DNA of 64,000 bases, from positions 21,251,733 through 21,315,732 of the forward strand of contig NC_044574.1 in the NCBI RefSeq assembly GCF_901933205.1. The letters are read 5' to 3'. Made by a program: the position numbers and the translations under genes. The stretch is from Camarhynchus parvulus (Eukaryota; Chordata; Aves; Passeriformes; Thraupidae). The notes under the pieces were generated by a model. It made no database searches, was not told the DNA's origin, and saw only the letters and a program-made list of their open reading frames with translations. Of the stretch, positions 49,150-61,849 are shown piece by piece; the stretch's first letter is position 1; each line of letters begins with the position of its first letter.

Positions 49150-52100
49150 AAGACCTTTTCTAAAAAAAGATTATATTTTACAATGTAAAATTAAACCAAA
49201 AGCCAATTGTTATTTCAAATATATTATAATTCTAAATAGGTTAATATTAGACATTTGTGTGTTCAGAACAATTTAACGTTCATCTATATGCAATCAGATA
49301 AACTACAAACTCAGATTCTCATGTGTGGGTAAAAGCTGGAGGTAGGTCTTCTGCTATATCTTATTTTAGAAGACCAGACAGCAGAACTTGTTTTTCTCTA
49401 TTAAGTGTTCAGTCATTTGAGGACTTAGAAATGATATTGTGATTATATCTTCAATATTCAAATTTTGCTGCTACTTGAGGACAAGCATTAGAATACAATG
49501 CAATATTTTAGTAAAAGAAATTATATATTTAACAGGTAAGAGAAACTGATAATTTACTTAGCTTGTAAATAATCAGACAGAGATTTAAAACTTCATATTA
49601 ATCATCTCAGACAGATTTGGTTTTATCTCTTGATGCTTCTCGTGCCATTCTAACCTAACCACTGTTTCAGTAGTTCAAAAAGAGTAGATAACACAACATC
49701 TCATTTCTTTATTTTGTAACTATATGAAGTTCATAAATTTCGAAACTGAATTGCATTTTATTTCTTGTCTGGGTCTTATGGTCTCTGGGAGTTACATATA
49801 ATTATGTTTAATCCTTTCCACTGCTGAGTCAGTACTATTTCAGTGTGGAGAGAAAGCTGTTTCTCCTGAGTTTGTTCGCCAGTCTTCCCTTTTTTAAATA
49901 CTGCAGGTAAGTAATCTATATTTCAAAGAAGAATGACCTTTGCTTGATTTAAATGGAATCTTTCTTTCAATATCTGAAATGAGAAGGTGATTAAAGTTTT
50001 GGTAGATAGGTAAGATGTATTTAAAAGCAGATAAGCTTAAAGGTCAGACACTGTCAAATGAAGGATTTTGACTTTTTAATATTTAAATACTTCATAAGAA
50101 TCATGGTTTATGCATGCCTGGCACTCTTTTTAAGTTCTAAAATAAAATTGTTCTGCATTTTCATAAGATTCACCCTTGAATGTTAGCTACATTTTGATAT
50201 TGCATAAGCAATTACTTGCAGCATTTGCTCTTCCTGCTTCATGAGAGAAAGGAAGTTTTCCTGTTCTCTCTGTGAAATAATTAAAAAAACCAATTTCAAA
50301 ACAACGTGAAGTAACACCTGAATTAAAGCACTGGCTCCTCTTTCTCATATTAATTTCTTATAGCTATTGAGATTACTTAAGTTCAGGAATTTTTAATGTA
50401 ACTTATAAATTACTATCAAAATGAAACATTTTCATAGTGTATTGTTTTGAGGAGTATGAATTGGGTGTTTTAGCAGAACACCTTTTTGGTGTAAAACATG
50501 AGATTAAGAGAGGCCATCTGAGTTATGAAGCCAAATTTTTTCGAATCACAAGGAAATAACTAATAATTTTTAACCTATGTAAGAGACCACCAACCATCCA
50601 GAAATATAAGCAACAAAGAGATTTTTAAAGATAAAAGATTAAAAAAAACTCAACTGCTGATATTTTCCTCAGTGTCATAATCTTAATTTTGTAAAATTAT
50701 ATCTGGAGGATTCTAGAAAGCAAGAAATCTGCCTTTCTACATTTTTTTCTATACATACCTTTTCTTTATTTTTCTTTCTTATGTATAGCAATTTACTCTT
50801 AAGGTATGGCAATGTCATAGTTATTTCAGATGTTTATGACTGATGAAAAGTAAAGGAAGATTTATCAACAAACTTCCTAAACACAACTTCAGTGGCATCA
50901 AAGAACAATTTGTCCTCCTACCTTTATGTTGGAATACATGCATTTTGAAAGGGTTAAGACAAAAAAAAAAGAATTTGAAGAATTTGACAAAAAAAAAACT
51001 ATGATGAATATATAACATACCCTCAAAGTCCATATCTCTACAATTTTAAAAAGAGAAACAATATTTGAAGCGTAATTTGCCCTGTTCTACCCCTTTCAAA
51101 AGGAAGCATGTTGCTTCTTTCTCCCATAGATATTATTGTTTATAGTCAATACTGGAGATCTGGAGCAGATTTTCCCTCATGGAAATTTTAATTTTTTACT
51201 GTCACACAATAGGTGTTTCACATAGTTTTTATTCTATTATTGACATCTTTTTTTTCTTTAACATTGAGACACTTCTTTCGTATACATTACTTTTCCCCTT
51301 ATTTTTCTTCTTCCTAAAGAATTGAGCCTTCAACACCTCTGGTCCAACTGTAGTTGCTGTTATTACTATTTTCTGTGAAGTCTCTTTATATCTTGAATCA
51401 TGATTTCTGATTCTCCATTTTATTTCTCAAACTAGGATAGAAACATCTAATCTTACGTCCCCAATTCACTGTATGAAATATCTTCCTTATTTGTGTTTAT
51501 CATTTTCAGTCTTTCCTCTTAAAATTCTATTGTCTCTTCATCTATGACTATGACTGTTTCCTTGGTTTTTGTTTTGTGATGTGGAGTTTTTTGGTTTTGT
51601 TTTTATTTTTAAACCCTAGATTTATTCTTAAAGTTATTTCTTCTGTCTACTCACTTGGAGCTCAGTATTTGGCAAAATCAATGTTGTCAGGATAAATACA
51701 TGACAGGGGAAACACAGGTAGTTTTGTTTCTCAACCATTTCTTACCTTCTATGTTTTGCCAAACCCTCTCCTTCTTCTATAATCTGAGAACAGGAAAAAT
51801 CCCACTGAGACAATTTCAAGTTATTTAAGTATTTTCCCAGGTTGTGTAAACTCATCCTTGTCCCACATTAAGAAAAAAAAATCAATCTGAATTCACACTC
51901 TGAATGCAAAGTTGTTTTCTTTCTGCCACCAGGTTTCTTTTCAACCACAGGAGAATACCATAAATAACAAGTCCCATGAGGCAGGGAGTAGTAATTTCAT
52001 CTCCTGTAAAATGTTGAAAATTTGATGTCAAAACAAAGTCGTAACTATGAACAATTATCTGCTACCCAATTAACAGTTTTAATGGATCTCTAGTTCAGTC

Positions 52101-52810
52101 ATTTCCCACATGGTCTGTTTAATTAACCCTTAACAAAAGAGACCAGCACTTCAGAGTCTCAAATAAACAGAGAAGGAAACAATATCTGCATAAACTGTTC
52201 TCAAAGACATTTAAAATGGCATATGTATCTAGATCAAACTTAGCTAATGGACTTTGTTTTCAATTCTGAACTTACATTCAAAGAGTATAATTAAATCAGC
52301 TGCTCTTTAGATGACAAGCTGAGAATGGCACTCTGGTCAAACTGAGAGAACATTACACTATAGCAAGGGAAAAATGTCTGAATTCTGTTTTTAGTTGTGT
52401 GGAAGCATAGATACCATTCTTCATCAATCTTTTTTCCCTGACTGGAGGTGACCAAAGAACTTTTATTTTCCAAATAGAATTAGATGTGCTAAATTATTAG
52501 TGTTGCTAATAATCTATGTTTCAGGACTTGAATCTCCTCTAGAACTGCAACATTTAAAAGATATAGAAGAGAGGAAAATATATGTTTGAAGTGGTGAACT
52601 TCAGAAGTGTTCATGAAGCTCATGAAATCTGAAATTATGGAATAGGTGGTGTGCAGTAGAAATACTGAGCTTCTTCTCTATTACCACATATCTATTTTTA
52701 AGTAATATTTCCTGTCTTGCTTTTCCCCTTTTTTGATATTTTAAATAATATTCAGCCTGCACTAACCTCTCCAAGCCTCTTGTGCTGTTTTTTTTCTCTT
52801 TTTTAAAAAA
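49150..52810. other. AT-rich intergenic DNA, no feature recognised
   Basis: 3.6 kb without a recognised repeat or gene. Small A or T homopolymers occur (for example 50961-50970, 50990-50998). Open frames at 50821-51033 and 52291-52473 lack motifs. Confidence 0.55.
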
Positions 52811-52814
52811 TAAG

Positions 52815-52821
52815 TCTCTCC

Positions 52822-52854
<33 letters not shown>

Positions 52855-52878
52855 CAGAGAGAGAGAGAGAGGGAGAGA
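52815..52878. repeat. Near-perfect 64-bp palindrome, (TC)n-(TA)8-(GA)n
   Basis: Left arm: TCTCTCCC at 52815-52822, then (TC)8. Centre: (TA)8 at 52839-52854. Right arm: CAGAGAGA..., then GGGAGAGAG at 52871-52879. The CCC at 52820-52822 and GGG at 52871-52873 sit at equal distances from the centre. 31 of 32 pairs are complementary; the one mismatch is C52838 against C52855. Confidence 0.93.
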
Positions 52879-52879
52879 G

Positions 52880-55685
52880 TATTGTGTAATCAAAATTCAT
52901 GCCATAAATTTATGAGAGATCAAGGCTACCTGCCTTTTTCTTTGCTCTCATTTTGGTTTCTGACAAAAACTGTAAAATAAGGGGACATTCTCAATTAGTT
53001 GAACTGAGGAGAATTTAAAAAGACTGGGATACTTATAATGATTAGCAGAAAGCTTTTTGTTCAGGTATAAAACTGAATTTTAAAGGAAGTGAGTAGTCAG
53101 ACAGATACTTCAATAGTAGAGGATTTAACCTTTCCTGGATGGTGATGGCTTAACAGTGTGAGCAACTAGCTTGAAATCTTTAGTATCCCTGGAGCTCAGA
53201 GAATCAACTTTAGCCAAGTTTAGCTGAATCCTTCATCTTTATATCTTCAAGGTAAGTAAACAGTTTCAAGTAGCTTGATGTGCACACTATTTTTCCAAAA
53301 AGTCCATAAAGTCAAGGCTAGACTTGAGGGCTGTGATGCATTTTTCCGTACCCATCTGCATTCATGCCACAAAGGAAATTATTTAAAAATTTAAATATTA
53401 CTGGCTATAAATAGCTGACAGGTCTGGAACAAGGGATTAACTGGAATGTCTCCTGGGAAAATGATTTTGTATTCTAGTGGACAATTATCTTCATATCTCA
53501 AAAGAATGACCAAAAAAAGTCAGTGAGGGAAATATGCTTTATCAAAGGTTCCATGAAACTTCAGTAACTTAGTCAAAAAATTGTAAGGGTTGCTAGGTAT
53601 ACATTTGATTTCTCTTGTTGTTTTATTTTTTTTATGTGCACTAATTGAAGGATAAGGACATTATTTAAAAAACTTGAAAAAGGAGGTTCTTGACTATTAT
53701 TGAAAACTACTATGAATTAGAATCATATTTCTAAAAACCCCCAAATAATGCATTAAAATTCTGAAAACTTTCTTTTTTACTCAAATGATGCAACAGCTTT
53801 TTATGGAGATAGAGGTATCAGATTAAAACTTCATTCAGTGTTTGTCTTTGAGTCAATTTAAGTCAATTGAGCCAAAATGTCTTTAAGTTAATCCCAAATT
53901 GAGCTAACGTAAATCAGCCAAAACAAGGACACTGTAACTTTGTGAAGACTTAATCTTGATGCTGATTGGTGTTGACACTTTATCAATGTTTCTAAATTTT
54001 CTTGTTTGCCATCTTTTCCAGTTTGTTATTTTCTTTCTTTATTGATTTCAATTAACATTTTTTCCATGAGTTTCTACTCTCCACAAGCATATATCTATAA
54101 ACAAATAAAATAGTAGAGACCTTCATAACGCAGACCTGCAAACCATTTCCAGTCATTAATAGTCACATCTAGATATTAGTATCTATGAAAAACTACCTTT
54201 TTTTTTTTAATTTTTTTTTGGTGTTTTTGGATCAATCACCAGATATGCACATGAATATCTAAAATTAAAATCAAATGTAGACACATTTTAATAGGTGTTA
54301 GAGTTCCTGTCCCAGTTATTCTGATGCTTAATCCAGTGTTTGAAATATTTAAAGGACTGGAATAAGGCGTGTTTTCTTCTTTCACAATTAGCAATGATAA
54401 TTGTGATGTTAACAGGGAATGAACTTCTGAACATAAATCTAAAAAACAGAATGAAAACTAAAAATAAAAAACAGAGAAACCTAAAAAGATTTCCAAATAT
54501 ATCTACTTCAAAGGTTTAGACTGTCTCCTCAAAACTTTGGTTTTCAAAACAAAGCGCAGTGAAGATCAGAAACTGTGATCTAAACATTAAAAAAATATTT
54601 TTAGGATGCTTCCAGTTGTGATTGCACCAGCCTTCAAATTCAAATTAAAAAAAATATATAAGATAATATGACTAAAATGAATATGTGCTTTGCTGTACTT
54701 TGCTGTACTATGACTGGCCACTCTACTCAGATTTGCAAGACTGAGTCCTAAAAAGACATTATCCATGAGGTGCCCCAGAATGGTTGATTCAATGATTAGT
54801 TGGCTTTAAATCATCAAAGAAAGATGTTATATACTCAGCTGAGACACCGGCATCATTCTAAAATGCTCCGAGAACAGCCAAGGTTTAAAGAAAGGAGCTC
54901 TTTCTCTAGAAGGGAAAGGTTTGACAGCTATGTAACTGCATTAGGGATGCTTTTCCCAAAGATTTATGCGTTTTCAAGGAAATATCAGGGTGCAGAGGAT
55001 CTAAAATAGTCTTCACATTGATGTTGTGAGAGGGTGACGATTCTGCTTTTGTAAACAAAATTATTTCTATCATATTGCAAGAATCTATTAAAAAAAAAAA
55101 ATCCTGTAATAAACAATTGGGATTCAGTTGTGATTCAATGATAAAACATCAGGCAGGGTAACAGGAAATCTAGCTTCTTTTATTGTCCCAGGCAAGTTCT
55201 TCAGTGACCTTGGTCGTTAAACTTAATTCCTTGTGCTCTTGCTTTTATTATCTCCCTTTGTTTATGTTGTAAGGACAAGCATCCCCTACAATGACTTTAG
55301 GCAGGATCTACAGGGAATCTTGTAAATCATCTGCAGCATCTGAAGTGTAGCTTTATGTAAAAACTAAGTGAAAAATCAATGAAGAATTTTGACTATTATG
55401 TCTTTGAATACTTATTCCAGTCAAATGGTGTGATACAAAAAGGTATGACACATAAAGAGTGAACAAAACAAAGGAAAAATTAAAAAAAAATATGTGCTGG
55501 GCCAATAACAAGAAAGTTGAAATTTCTAACACTACACTACTTCACCTGAAACTGAATCATTTACTTCACCTGAAACTGAATCATTTCCATTTTTGGTGAA
55601 ATGTTTTAACATTAGCAGTTTACATACTATCTCTTCATAATAAGCATGTTTATTAATTCTTAAACACACCTAATGTCTCTTTTCA
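52880..55685. other. AT-rich intergenic DNA with two small tandem duplications
   Basis: A 10-bp unit CTTTGCTGTA occurs twice at 54688-54707. A 24-bp unit starting TACTTCACCTGAAACTGAAT occurs twice, identically, at 55538-55585. The stretch 54790-55010 is slightly richer in CpG and G/C than its surroundings and holds a 69-codon frame without motif. Nothing else is recognised. Confidence 0.6.
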
Positions 55686-55689
55686 ACAC

Positions 55690-55905
55690 CTACGTTTAGG
55701 TTGGATATTAGAAAAAGATTCTTCACCCAGAGGGAGCAGGCTCCCCATGGAAGTGGTCACAGCATCAAGTGTGACAGAGTTCAAGAAGCGTTTGGACCAT
55801 GCTCTCAGGCACATGGTGTGACTCTGAAATGGTGCTGTGCAGGAGCAGGAGCTGTACTTGATGATCCTTGTGGGTCATTTCCAACTAAAATTATTCTGTG
55901 ATTAT
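55690..55905 (+). mobile_element. CR1 LINE 3' end, plus strand
   Basis: It reads 'gtttaggttggatattagaa', 'gattcttcacccagaggga', 'gctccccatggaagtggtca', 'gagttcaagaagcgtttgga', 'ctctcaggcacatggtgtga', 'gatgatccttgtgggtcatt' and 'attattctgtgattata'. These are the last 210 bases of a CR1 with its terminal octamer. Relatively well preserved. Confidence 0.94.
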
Positions 55906-55909
55906 ATTA

Positions 55910-57478
55910 AAATATATATGCTGGAAATCTGAAGTAATTTTTCAATTTCAAACTCAATTCTCAAATATTTCTACATGCAGAACTTCCTTTGAAGGCAATA
56001 TGCTTTCATGTGTGAAATGACCTCGATGATCATGTCATTGATATTGCTTGCAAAGACTACTGACATTAGTAGAAAGCCGTCCACTGACTTTGCTGCAGTA
56101 CTGTGGAAAACAAAACAACAAACTTGGATTTTTTTTCATTAAATACAAAATCATTTCAGGCAAGCAATCAAACTGTTTAAATACTTAAAGGAAATCAAAC
56201 ATAATGAATTAATTTCTGCCCTACCAAGAGACTTTCTACTTACCTTACTAAGTTTTATCTTGAGGAAACATACACTTTGGTGAAACATGGATTGAAATTA
56301 TGATGAAGACAGAACAATATTTAACTCTAAATGTGCTCTCCCCACCTTTTTGTATGTGCTTTGTTCATATCAGGCCCTTTGCCTGTATCTGGACAGAAGA
56401 ATACTACATCTGCCTTTTGCACCTTCCTGGACTTTGATTCATGTCCCTTAGTTTTAGTTGTATGGGTATTTAATAACTCGCCCCTAATTCTAAACTAAAC
56501 AGATTTAGCTTGAAATTCCCCTGATTGGAAGGAAGGTTAGCCAGAATAAATCACTTTCTAGAAATGGCTATTAGAAAATATTAATTTCTTCCTTCACTTG
56601 GATTAACTGCACAGCACCTTCATACACACATGAATCTTTTCTCCATACACTCAGCTTTGCCCTTACCATTCAAACGTTTTGAGAAAGAAAAGGATTACAG
56701 GAAAGCACAAACCATGATCTGACAACTTCTGTATTAATGTCACTGAGTCTGAGAAAGTTTTATATGCACAAAAGGTTAAGAAAAGTATCCAGCTGCAGCT
56801 AAGTATGGTATTTGCAACTCTGTCTTTGCTATGTAACACACCAAAATTGAAGTGTACAAGAATCTCACACGAGAATACTTATGGAAATTACTATTGTGTT
56901 TAGAGCATAGATTTTTATCAACAAAACTTACCTTCTGTAAAATGATGGAAGAATTTATGCTTCAGAAAGAAATTTTGGAAAGGAAGAGAAAAGAAAGAGT
57001 ATGTGAGAATTTTCATTATCAGCCTTAAATTACCTTTTATAATTCAAGAAAAATGTAGGAGAACCCTCTTTCATGTTTTGCAGATATAAAATATATTGAA
57101 ATAATGAAGTTGCTTTCGCATAAAAAGCAGAATTTATTTAAAATTCAACTGTTTTCCTCCTTTCTGGGACATTAATCCTCTGGAATTCCATGATTTTGAA
57201 AAGGGTGCATAATTTCATAGAAATATAAAAAATGTAAGCTAATATATATATTTAAATGCTTGTAAATAATTAAACTCTTTTTGTAAAAATATAATTTTTA
57301 GTAGAATTCAAGAATAATAGCCTTTTATTGCTAGTCACATTTGCATTTTTCCATCAGTCTTCTCTTAGATCAAAGTTTTATTTCTTAATGCATCAATATG
57401 AACATTTTAGATAATAATTTCTTAATTATTATATAAAGTACTAGGAAAAATGTGGCCAAGAATTGAATGCATGAAAAA
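55910..57478. other. AT-rich intergenic DNA, no feature recognised
   Basis: No recognised gene or repeat. Confidence 0.5.
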
Positions 57479-57479
57479 T

Positions 57480-57640
57480 AACGTGAAATGATTCAAAGCA
57501 GTGTTTTACATAGCAGATTTTTTGCGAACTGAACGCATCACTGTTCCGCCCATACTTTGCAAATCTGCTGTGATTATTTGATTATAAATTACAATATACA
57601 TTGTAATTTACAAGAATCTGTTACATTCTAGGACTGTGCG
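57480..57640. promoter_or_regulatory. Candidate conserved noncoding segment with palindrome
   Basis: This unique-looking stretch keeps several CpGs ('ttttgcgaactgaacgcatc', 'gttccgccc', 'gtgcggataag') in a region otherwise poor in CpG, and has TAAT-rich motifs. It also contains a palindrome, TAAATTACAAT (57585-57595) against ATTGTAATTTA (57600-57610), with 11-base arms and a 4-base spacer. CpG retention and dense A/T-core motifs are typical of conserved enhancers near developmental genes, but conservation cannot be seen from one sequence. Confidence 0.25.
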
Positions 57641-57644
57641 GATA

Positions 57645-58720
57645 AGACCTTCAGCCTTTTATCATCTACAGAAAACTTTAAATTCTAATTGTCTTGATTA
57701 TCCTTTAATCACATTTAATTACCTATGATAATGTGTCAATTGTGTATTATCTCACTAAATTTTTGGTTTTCTGACAATGTCATGGCCCTGCACTTACAGT
57801 TGCTGTTTGTTATCAAATTCTGTCCATTAGTATACAGACAATCCAGGCAAGTCTTGCAACACATACCCTTCTAAGCAGTCATGTCAAAATCCCCTTGCAA
57901 CCTTCAGTTATGTGTATTTTCTCCTTTAGTACCATTTCATCATGTACTTCTGGCCTTCCATTCCCATTCCTTTAATGAACCCATGTTTAATTCCTTCTGT
58001 AGCTAGAAAGTATATTTGCTGACCCATCATCTTGGACACCAAGCAAATTTTGACAATCATTTATATGCTTGCAGAATTCTTGTGGAAGAAAGTATTTTCT
58101 GCCAAAAAAATCACCTGTTCCTGAAATAATAACTTGACAACACTTTGCAATTTCCATACAGTAGAACCTTGAATATGTTTCCATTTTTCATCTTTGCCAG
58201 AAAAATAAATTAATTTATAGACACCTGAAGGTATCTGCAGCTTTGAAGGTTAATGGAGCCCTCTGAATACTTGAATAGACAGATATTTTGATGCATGTTT
58301 TTAGTGGAGGTTTATTACTGCTGTAGCATGCTCTACTCTTAATAATAGTAAGCATGCTTCAGCTTGGATATACCTTTTTATTCAGACCATGACAAAACTT
58401 TTATGACTTATGCTATTTTAATGCAAGCTAATATCCATTAACCCTTACTCTAACAATCCATTTTCCAAATGTTTTTTGCACTGCATATTTGGTTTTAATA
58501 CCAATCACAATCTCTCTTACTTACAACTCATTCTCTACATAAATTCAGATGTTTCTCTGTCACAAAAGATTGTTTTTAGAATCATATATTTGCAGTTAAC
58601 TGATTAAAACATGGATAAAAATTCAGCAGTTACTTGTAAAAATGGTCTACAGAGTAGCAGAAAATTATAATGTCTTCCTTCCTTTCTTCTTTTCTTTCAC
58701 ATGTGTTTTAGGTAATTCCA
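57645..58720. other. AT-rich intergenic DNA, no feature recognised
   Basis: No recognised gene or repeat. Confidence 0.5.
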
Positions 58721-58721
58721 C

Positions 58722-58841
58722 TTAAACATTTGCAATGAATGCCACATTGGTAATAATTTCCTTCATTCATTTGAAGTAAAATGTGACACTTCAGAATTTT
58801 ACTTCAAATGGATGAAGGACATAAATGTCACAAATGTTTAA
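58722..58841. repeat. Long imperfect hairpin with 23-bp inner stem
   Basis: Inner arms 58760-58782 and 58796-58818 pair at 22 of 23 positions around a 13-base loop (58783-58795). Outer arms TTAAACATTTG (58722-58732) and CAAATGTTTAA (58831-58841) also pair perfectly. Between inner and outer arms lie an unequal bulge of 27 bases on the left and one of 12 on the right. The inner stem-loop has the size of a microRNA precursor; the whole could equally be a small foldback element or a mutation-made inverted duplication. Confidence 0.85.
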
Positions 58842-58844
58842 ACA

Positions 58845-60063
58845 GTTCCTAAACCCAAAATCCTTTTCCAAGAGAAAATGTGTAGTAGATGTTACAAGCA
58901 TGGAGTAATACTGCAAGAGCACCAAAATTCATTCAGATATTCCTTACGAAGGCTGCACTGACTGCGTTAAAATATCAGAGTCAAAAGCATTTAATATGCA
59001 TATTTATAAGAGAAAGGCAGATGTAGATTTCTGAATAAATTGATATTTCAAGGTACTTTATGTGCCTTACAAATGATACAGCTTTATTTTTCAGTTTTTT
59101 TCATGTATGTGATGTTATGTTATTTCACTGTGCATAATGAGCTTGAGACTTGGTTGGACATTTATGTGTGGGGTTTTTTTTCCTTAATATTGTCATGTTT
59201 GAGCTTGGAGTTTGAGATGATCACACCACTATTTCACTTATGCTATCACTAGAAGCAAGGAGGAAAAACTTCAGTTGGTTTCGTTATTATGATTGCATAT
59301 AGAGAAAAAAATTAATCCATTTTCTTTAATCTTCTGAACCTTTATAAAAAAACTTAAGAAACATAAGAAGTTAATTATTCCTACTAAAAGAAAAATCCAT
59401 TAAAAATGGCCTTGCTATGTAGATCTGTAGTGTAAATATATTAAATTAAAATTCAGAATACAGAGATTTCATTGCAATCACAATGACCATTTGTTTTAAT
59501 GCTTTTGCTTTTTCCTTTTCTTTTCATTTCCAGGACTCGTTGACTTATCCAGCTTACTCCTAAGTTTGATCTTTTAATATTTTCTTGTTTCATTATTGAT
59601 AATTAATTATAACTAATTTTTCTCATTCAAAAAGTCTCTTTTGGATCATGCATATACCTCATCTCTCAACTTATCACAAAATAATAGGAAAAAATGCACT
59701 GGATAGAAGGAGAAAGAGTAGATTTATATCTATATGTATTCAATCACAACTCCAAGAATGAAAGATGGCAGTCACTTGTGCTTGAAGGCATAAATATATT
59801 TATTCGTTACTCAGGTAATTAAAGAACTACACAAATTCTGCATTGGCAATTTTCATATTTTGTATTCGCTATTTCTGTTCTGCTGCTGAAACCCAAAGGC
59901 CCACATCTTCAGAAGAATCCTTGCAAGTGAAAAATCAGTTGTTTTCTAAAAATAAAAATGTTTTATTGGATGTATTAACTTTCCTGAATGGTCTACTGAC
60001 ATCTGTGGATTTGAATAGCCTTTATATTTTCCAAAGAAAATTTCTGCTTGTAAATGCTGTTTC
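58845..60063. other. AT-rich intergenic DNA, no feature recognised
   Basis: No recognised gene or repeat. The plus frame at 59843-60076 (77 codons) ends at the LTR border and has no motif. Confidence 0.5.
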
Positions 60064-60068
60064 AGAAT

Positions 60069-60622
60069 TGTGCTAGGTTGACCCCAACCAGCAGCCAGAA
60101 AACCACCCTGATTTTCACTCATTCCCCTCTCCCAGGGGATGGAAAGAAAAGATAGAATGAAGGTGAAAACACTGATGAATCAAGATAGAGACTGTTTAAT
60201 ATGAAAAGCAAAAGCTGCATGTGCAAGCAAAACAAGATTAGAAATTAATTCACTCCTTCCTATAGGCAGGAAGTAATCTCATGTCCTAGGATGCAGGACA
60301 TAACACAACCACCATAACAGGAAACATCTCTTCCTCCTTCCCCTGAGTTTTTATTGCTGACCATGATATTTGTTCATACATACCCATCGAGCCAGTTGAG
60401 CTCATCTGTCCCAGCTGTGCTCCCTCCACAGCTCTTACCCAGCATACTCACTTTGGGGGAGGAAGGGAGAGATAAAGTCTTGATGCTCTGCAGGCACAGT
60501 AGTAACCAAAAGAATGGTGGTTACTGACACCGAGTAGCAAATGCAAAGTGTGCACTATGTGGACTGTGTGGACTCCAGTGAAGAAACAACTTCATAACTT
60601 CATCCCAGCCAGACCAAGTACA
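60069..60622 (-). mobile_element. Solo ERV LTR (ERVL-like), minus strand
   Basis: On the plus strand it runs TGTGCTAGGTTGACC (60069) to ...AGACCAAGTACA (60622), 554 bp. On the minus strand it has the expected LTR order: TGTACTTGGTCTGGCTGGGATG at the start, a TATA-like AATAAAAACTC (complement of about 60345-60354) and the polyadenylation signal ATTAAA (complement of 60195-60200). The flanks AGAAT (60064-60068) and AGCAT (60623-60627) differ at one base, consistent with an aged 5-bp duplication. It is related to the LTR at 45748-46320. No interior is present. Confidence 0.88.
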
Positions 60623-60624
60623 AG

Positions 60625-61808
60625 CATTCTTTCAAAATACTTCCCATTTGGCCTACACTTGATTCTGGCTAATAATAACTTCTCATGGTGTTGAATGGAT
60701 TATAAGAGTAAGTGAATTTTTTTTGATCACCAGATTACCCTGATTTAGAGGGATTTATTACTGCTTTTGACAATTTCATGAGTATTAATTGACTGATACA
60801 AAGGTGTAATTTCATCACTCTGTAATTATATGTCCAGCAGTACATCAGTCCATCATGAAACTGATGACACTGAGGCAGCTATGTGCAGCTAAAAAATATG
60901 GCAACTGCAACTTTATCCAGATGGCCAATCTAAACTCGCTGATGTCCGGCACCAGTGAATTAGTGAAAAGACCGACTTGCATGTAGGCATAATGCCATAT
61001 GAACAGATGGACATGAGTACAAATATCTAAGAGACCATCTATAATCACAAACTGTGTTTGTGAAGGACACAAGTTTAGCCAGGAAGTACCAGATGGTTGT
61101 CTGTCCTGAGGTTATAGAAATGCAACTATTGGAATATACCATTCTTAATCCTGCTTTTGACTAGATAAAATCCCTAAAATTAACAAAATTATTTCATGAC
61201 TGAGGAATTTTTTTTTTACTTTTTTTAATATACATTTTAATATTTCTTTTTAAAAATATGTTCTCTCATATATAAGTGAAAGGTTAATTTTTAGGCAACA
61301 GAAAGAAAATCTAAGGGATACTTAATAAAATTTACCAGTAATTTGGTTGGTAAAACTCCCATGAGGTGAACTCCCATGTTAAATGGAATTAATGGGAATA
61401 ATGGTGGCCTTTAATAAATGGATAAGAAATTCTTCTCTTTTAGATTCCAGCTACATGTAAATATTGCAAAAAATGTTAAAGTTACCAGCATGCCCTTCTA
61501 TGGGAGTCTGGTTGTGATGCTGGGTTTCATGATATTTTCAAGTAATTTTGTGTCAAGGAATGAAAGAGTATCATACCCCTGGACACAAAATGGCATAGTA
61601 TTTTCTGTATTTCTATGATCTTTGAACTCATACCTTAATAGCCTGGAAACATTCTAAATATTTTATAGCTTTGTTTAGACTTCTAAGAAAATGTCTTCCT
61701 TTGAAAATATTATTTTAACTAAGTTAGGGCATAATTTACCTCCATAAAGGTTTATGCAGCCTTCTAGAATGAAGGATCAGAAATATTTTTCTTTCCCAAA
61801 TTTCATAG
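60625..61808. other. Intergenic DNA, no feature recognised
   Basis: 60840-61140 has less extreme AT content and carries 'gatgtccggcaccagtgaat'-type CpG sequence, but I recognise no family or exon. A repeated 'aactcccatg' occurs at 61354-61378. Confidence 0.45.
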
Positions 61809-61810
61809 TC

Positions 61811-61848
61811 ATGATGATGATGGTGATGATGATGATGGAGATGATTGG
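61811..61848 (+). repeat. (ATG)n-like trinucleotide repeat
   Basis: An imperfect run of ATG/GTG/GAG triplets, about 12 units, within AT-rich DNA. Short and impure. Confidence 0.85.
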
Positions 61849-61849
61849 T

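Noticed and set aside
45748..60622. LTRs at 45.7 and 60.1 kb as the two ends of one provirus
   Set aside because: They lie in opposite orientations, 14 kb apart, with CR1 and unrelated DNA between them, and the right one has its own near-duplicated flanks.
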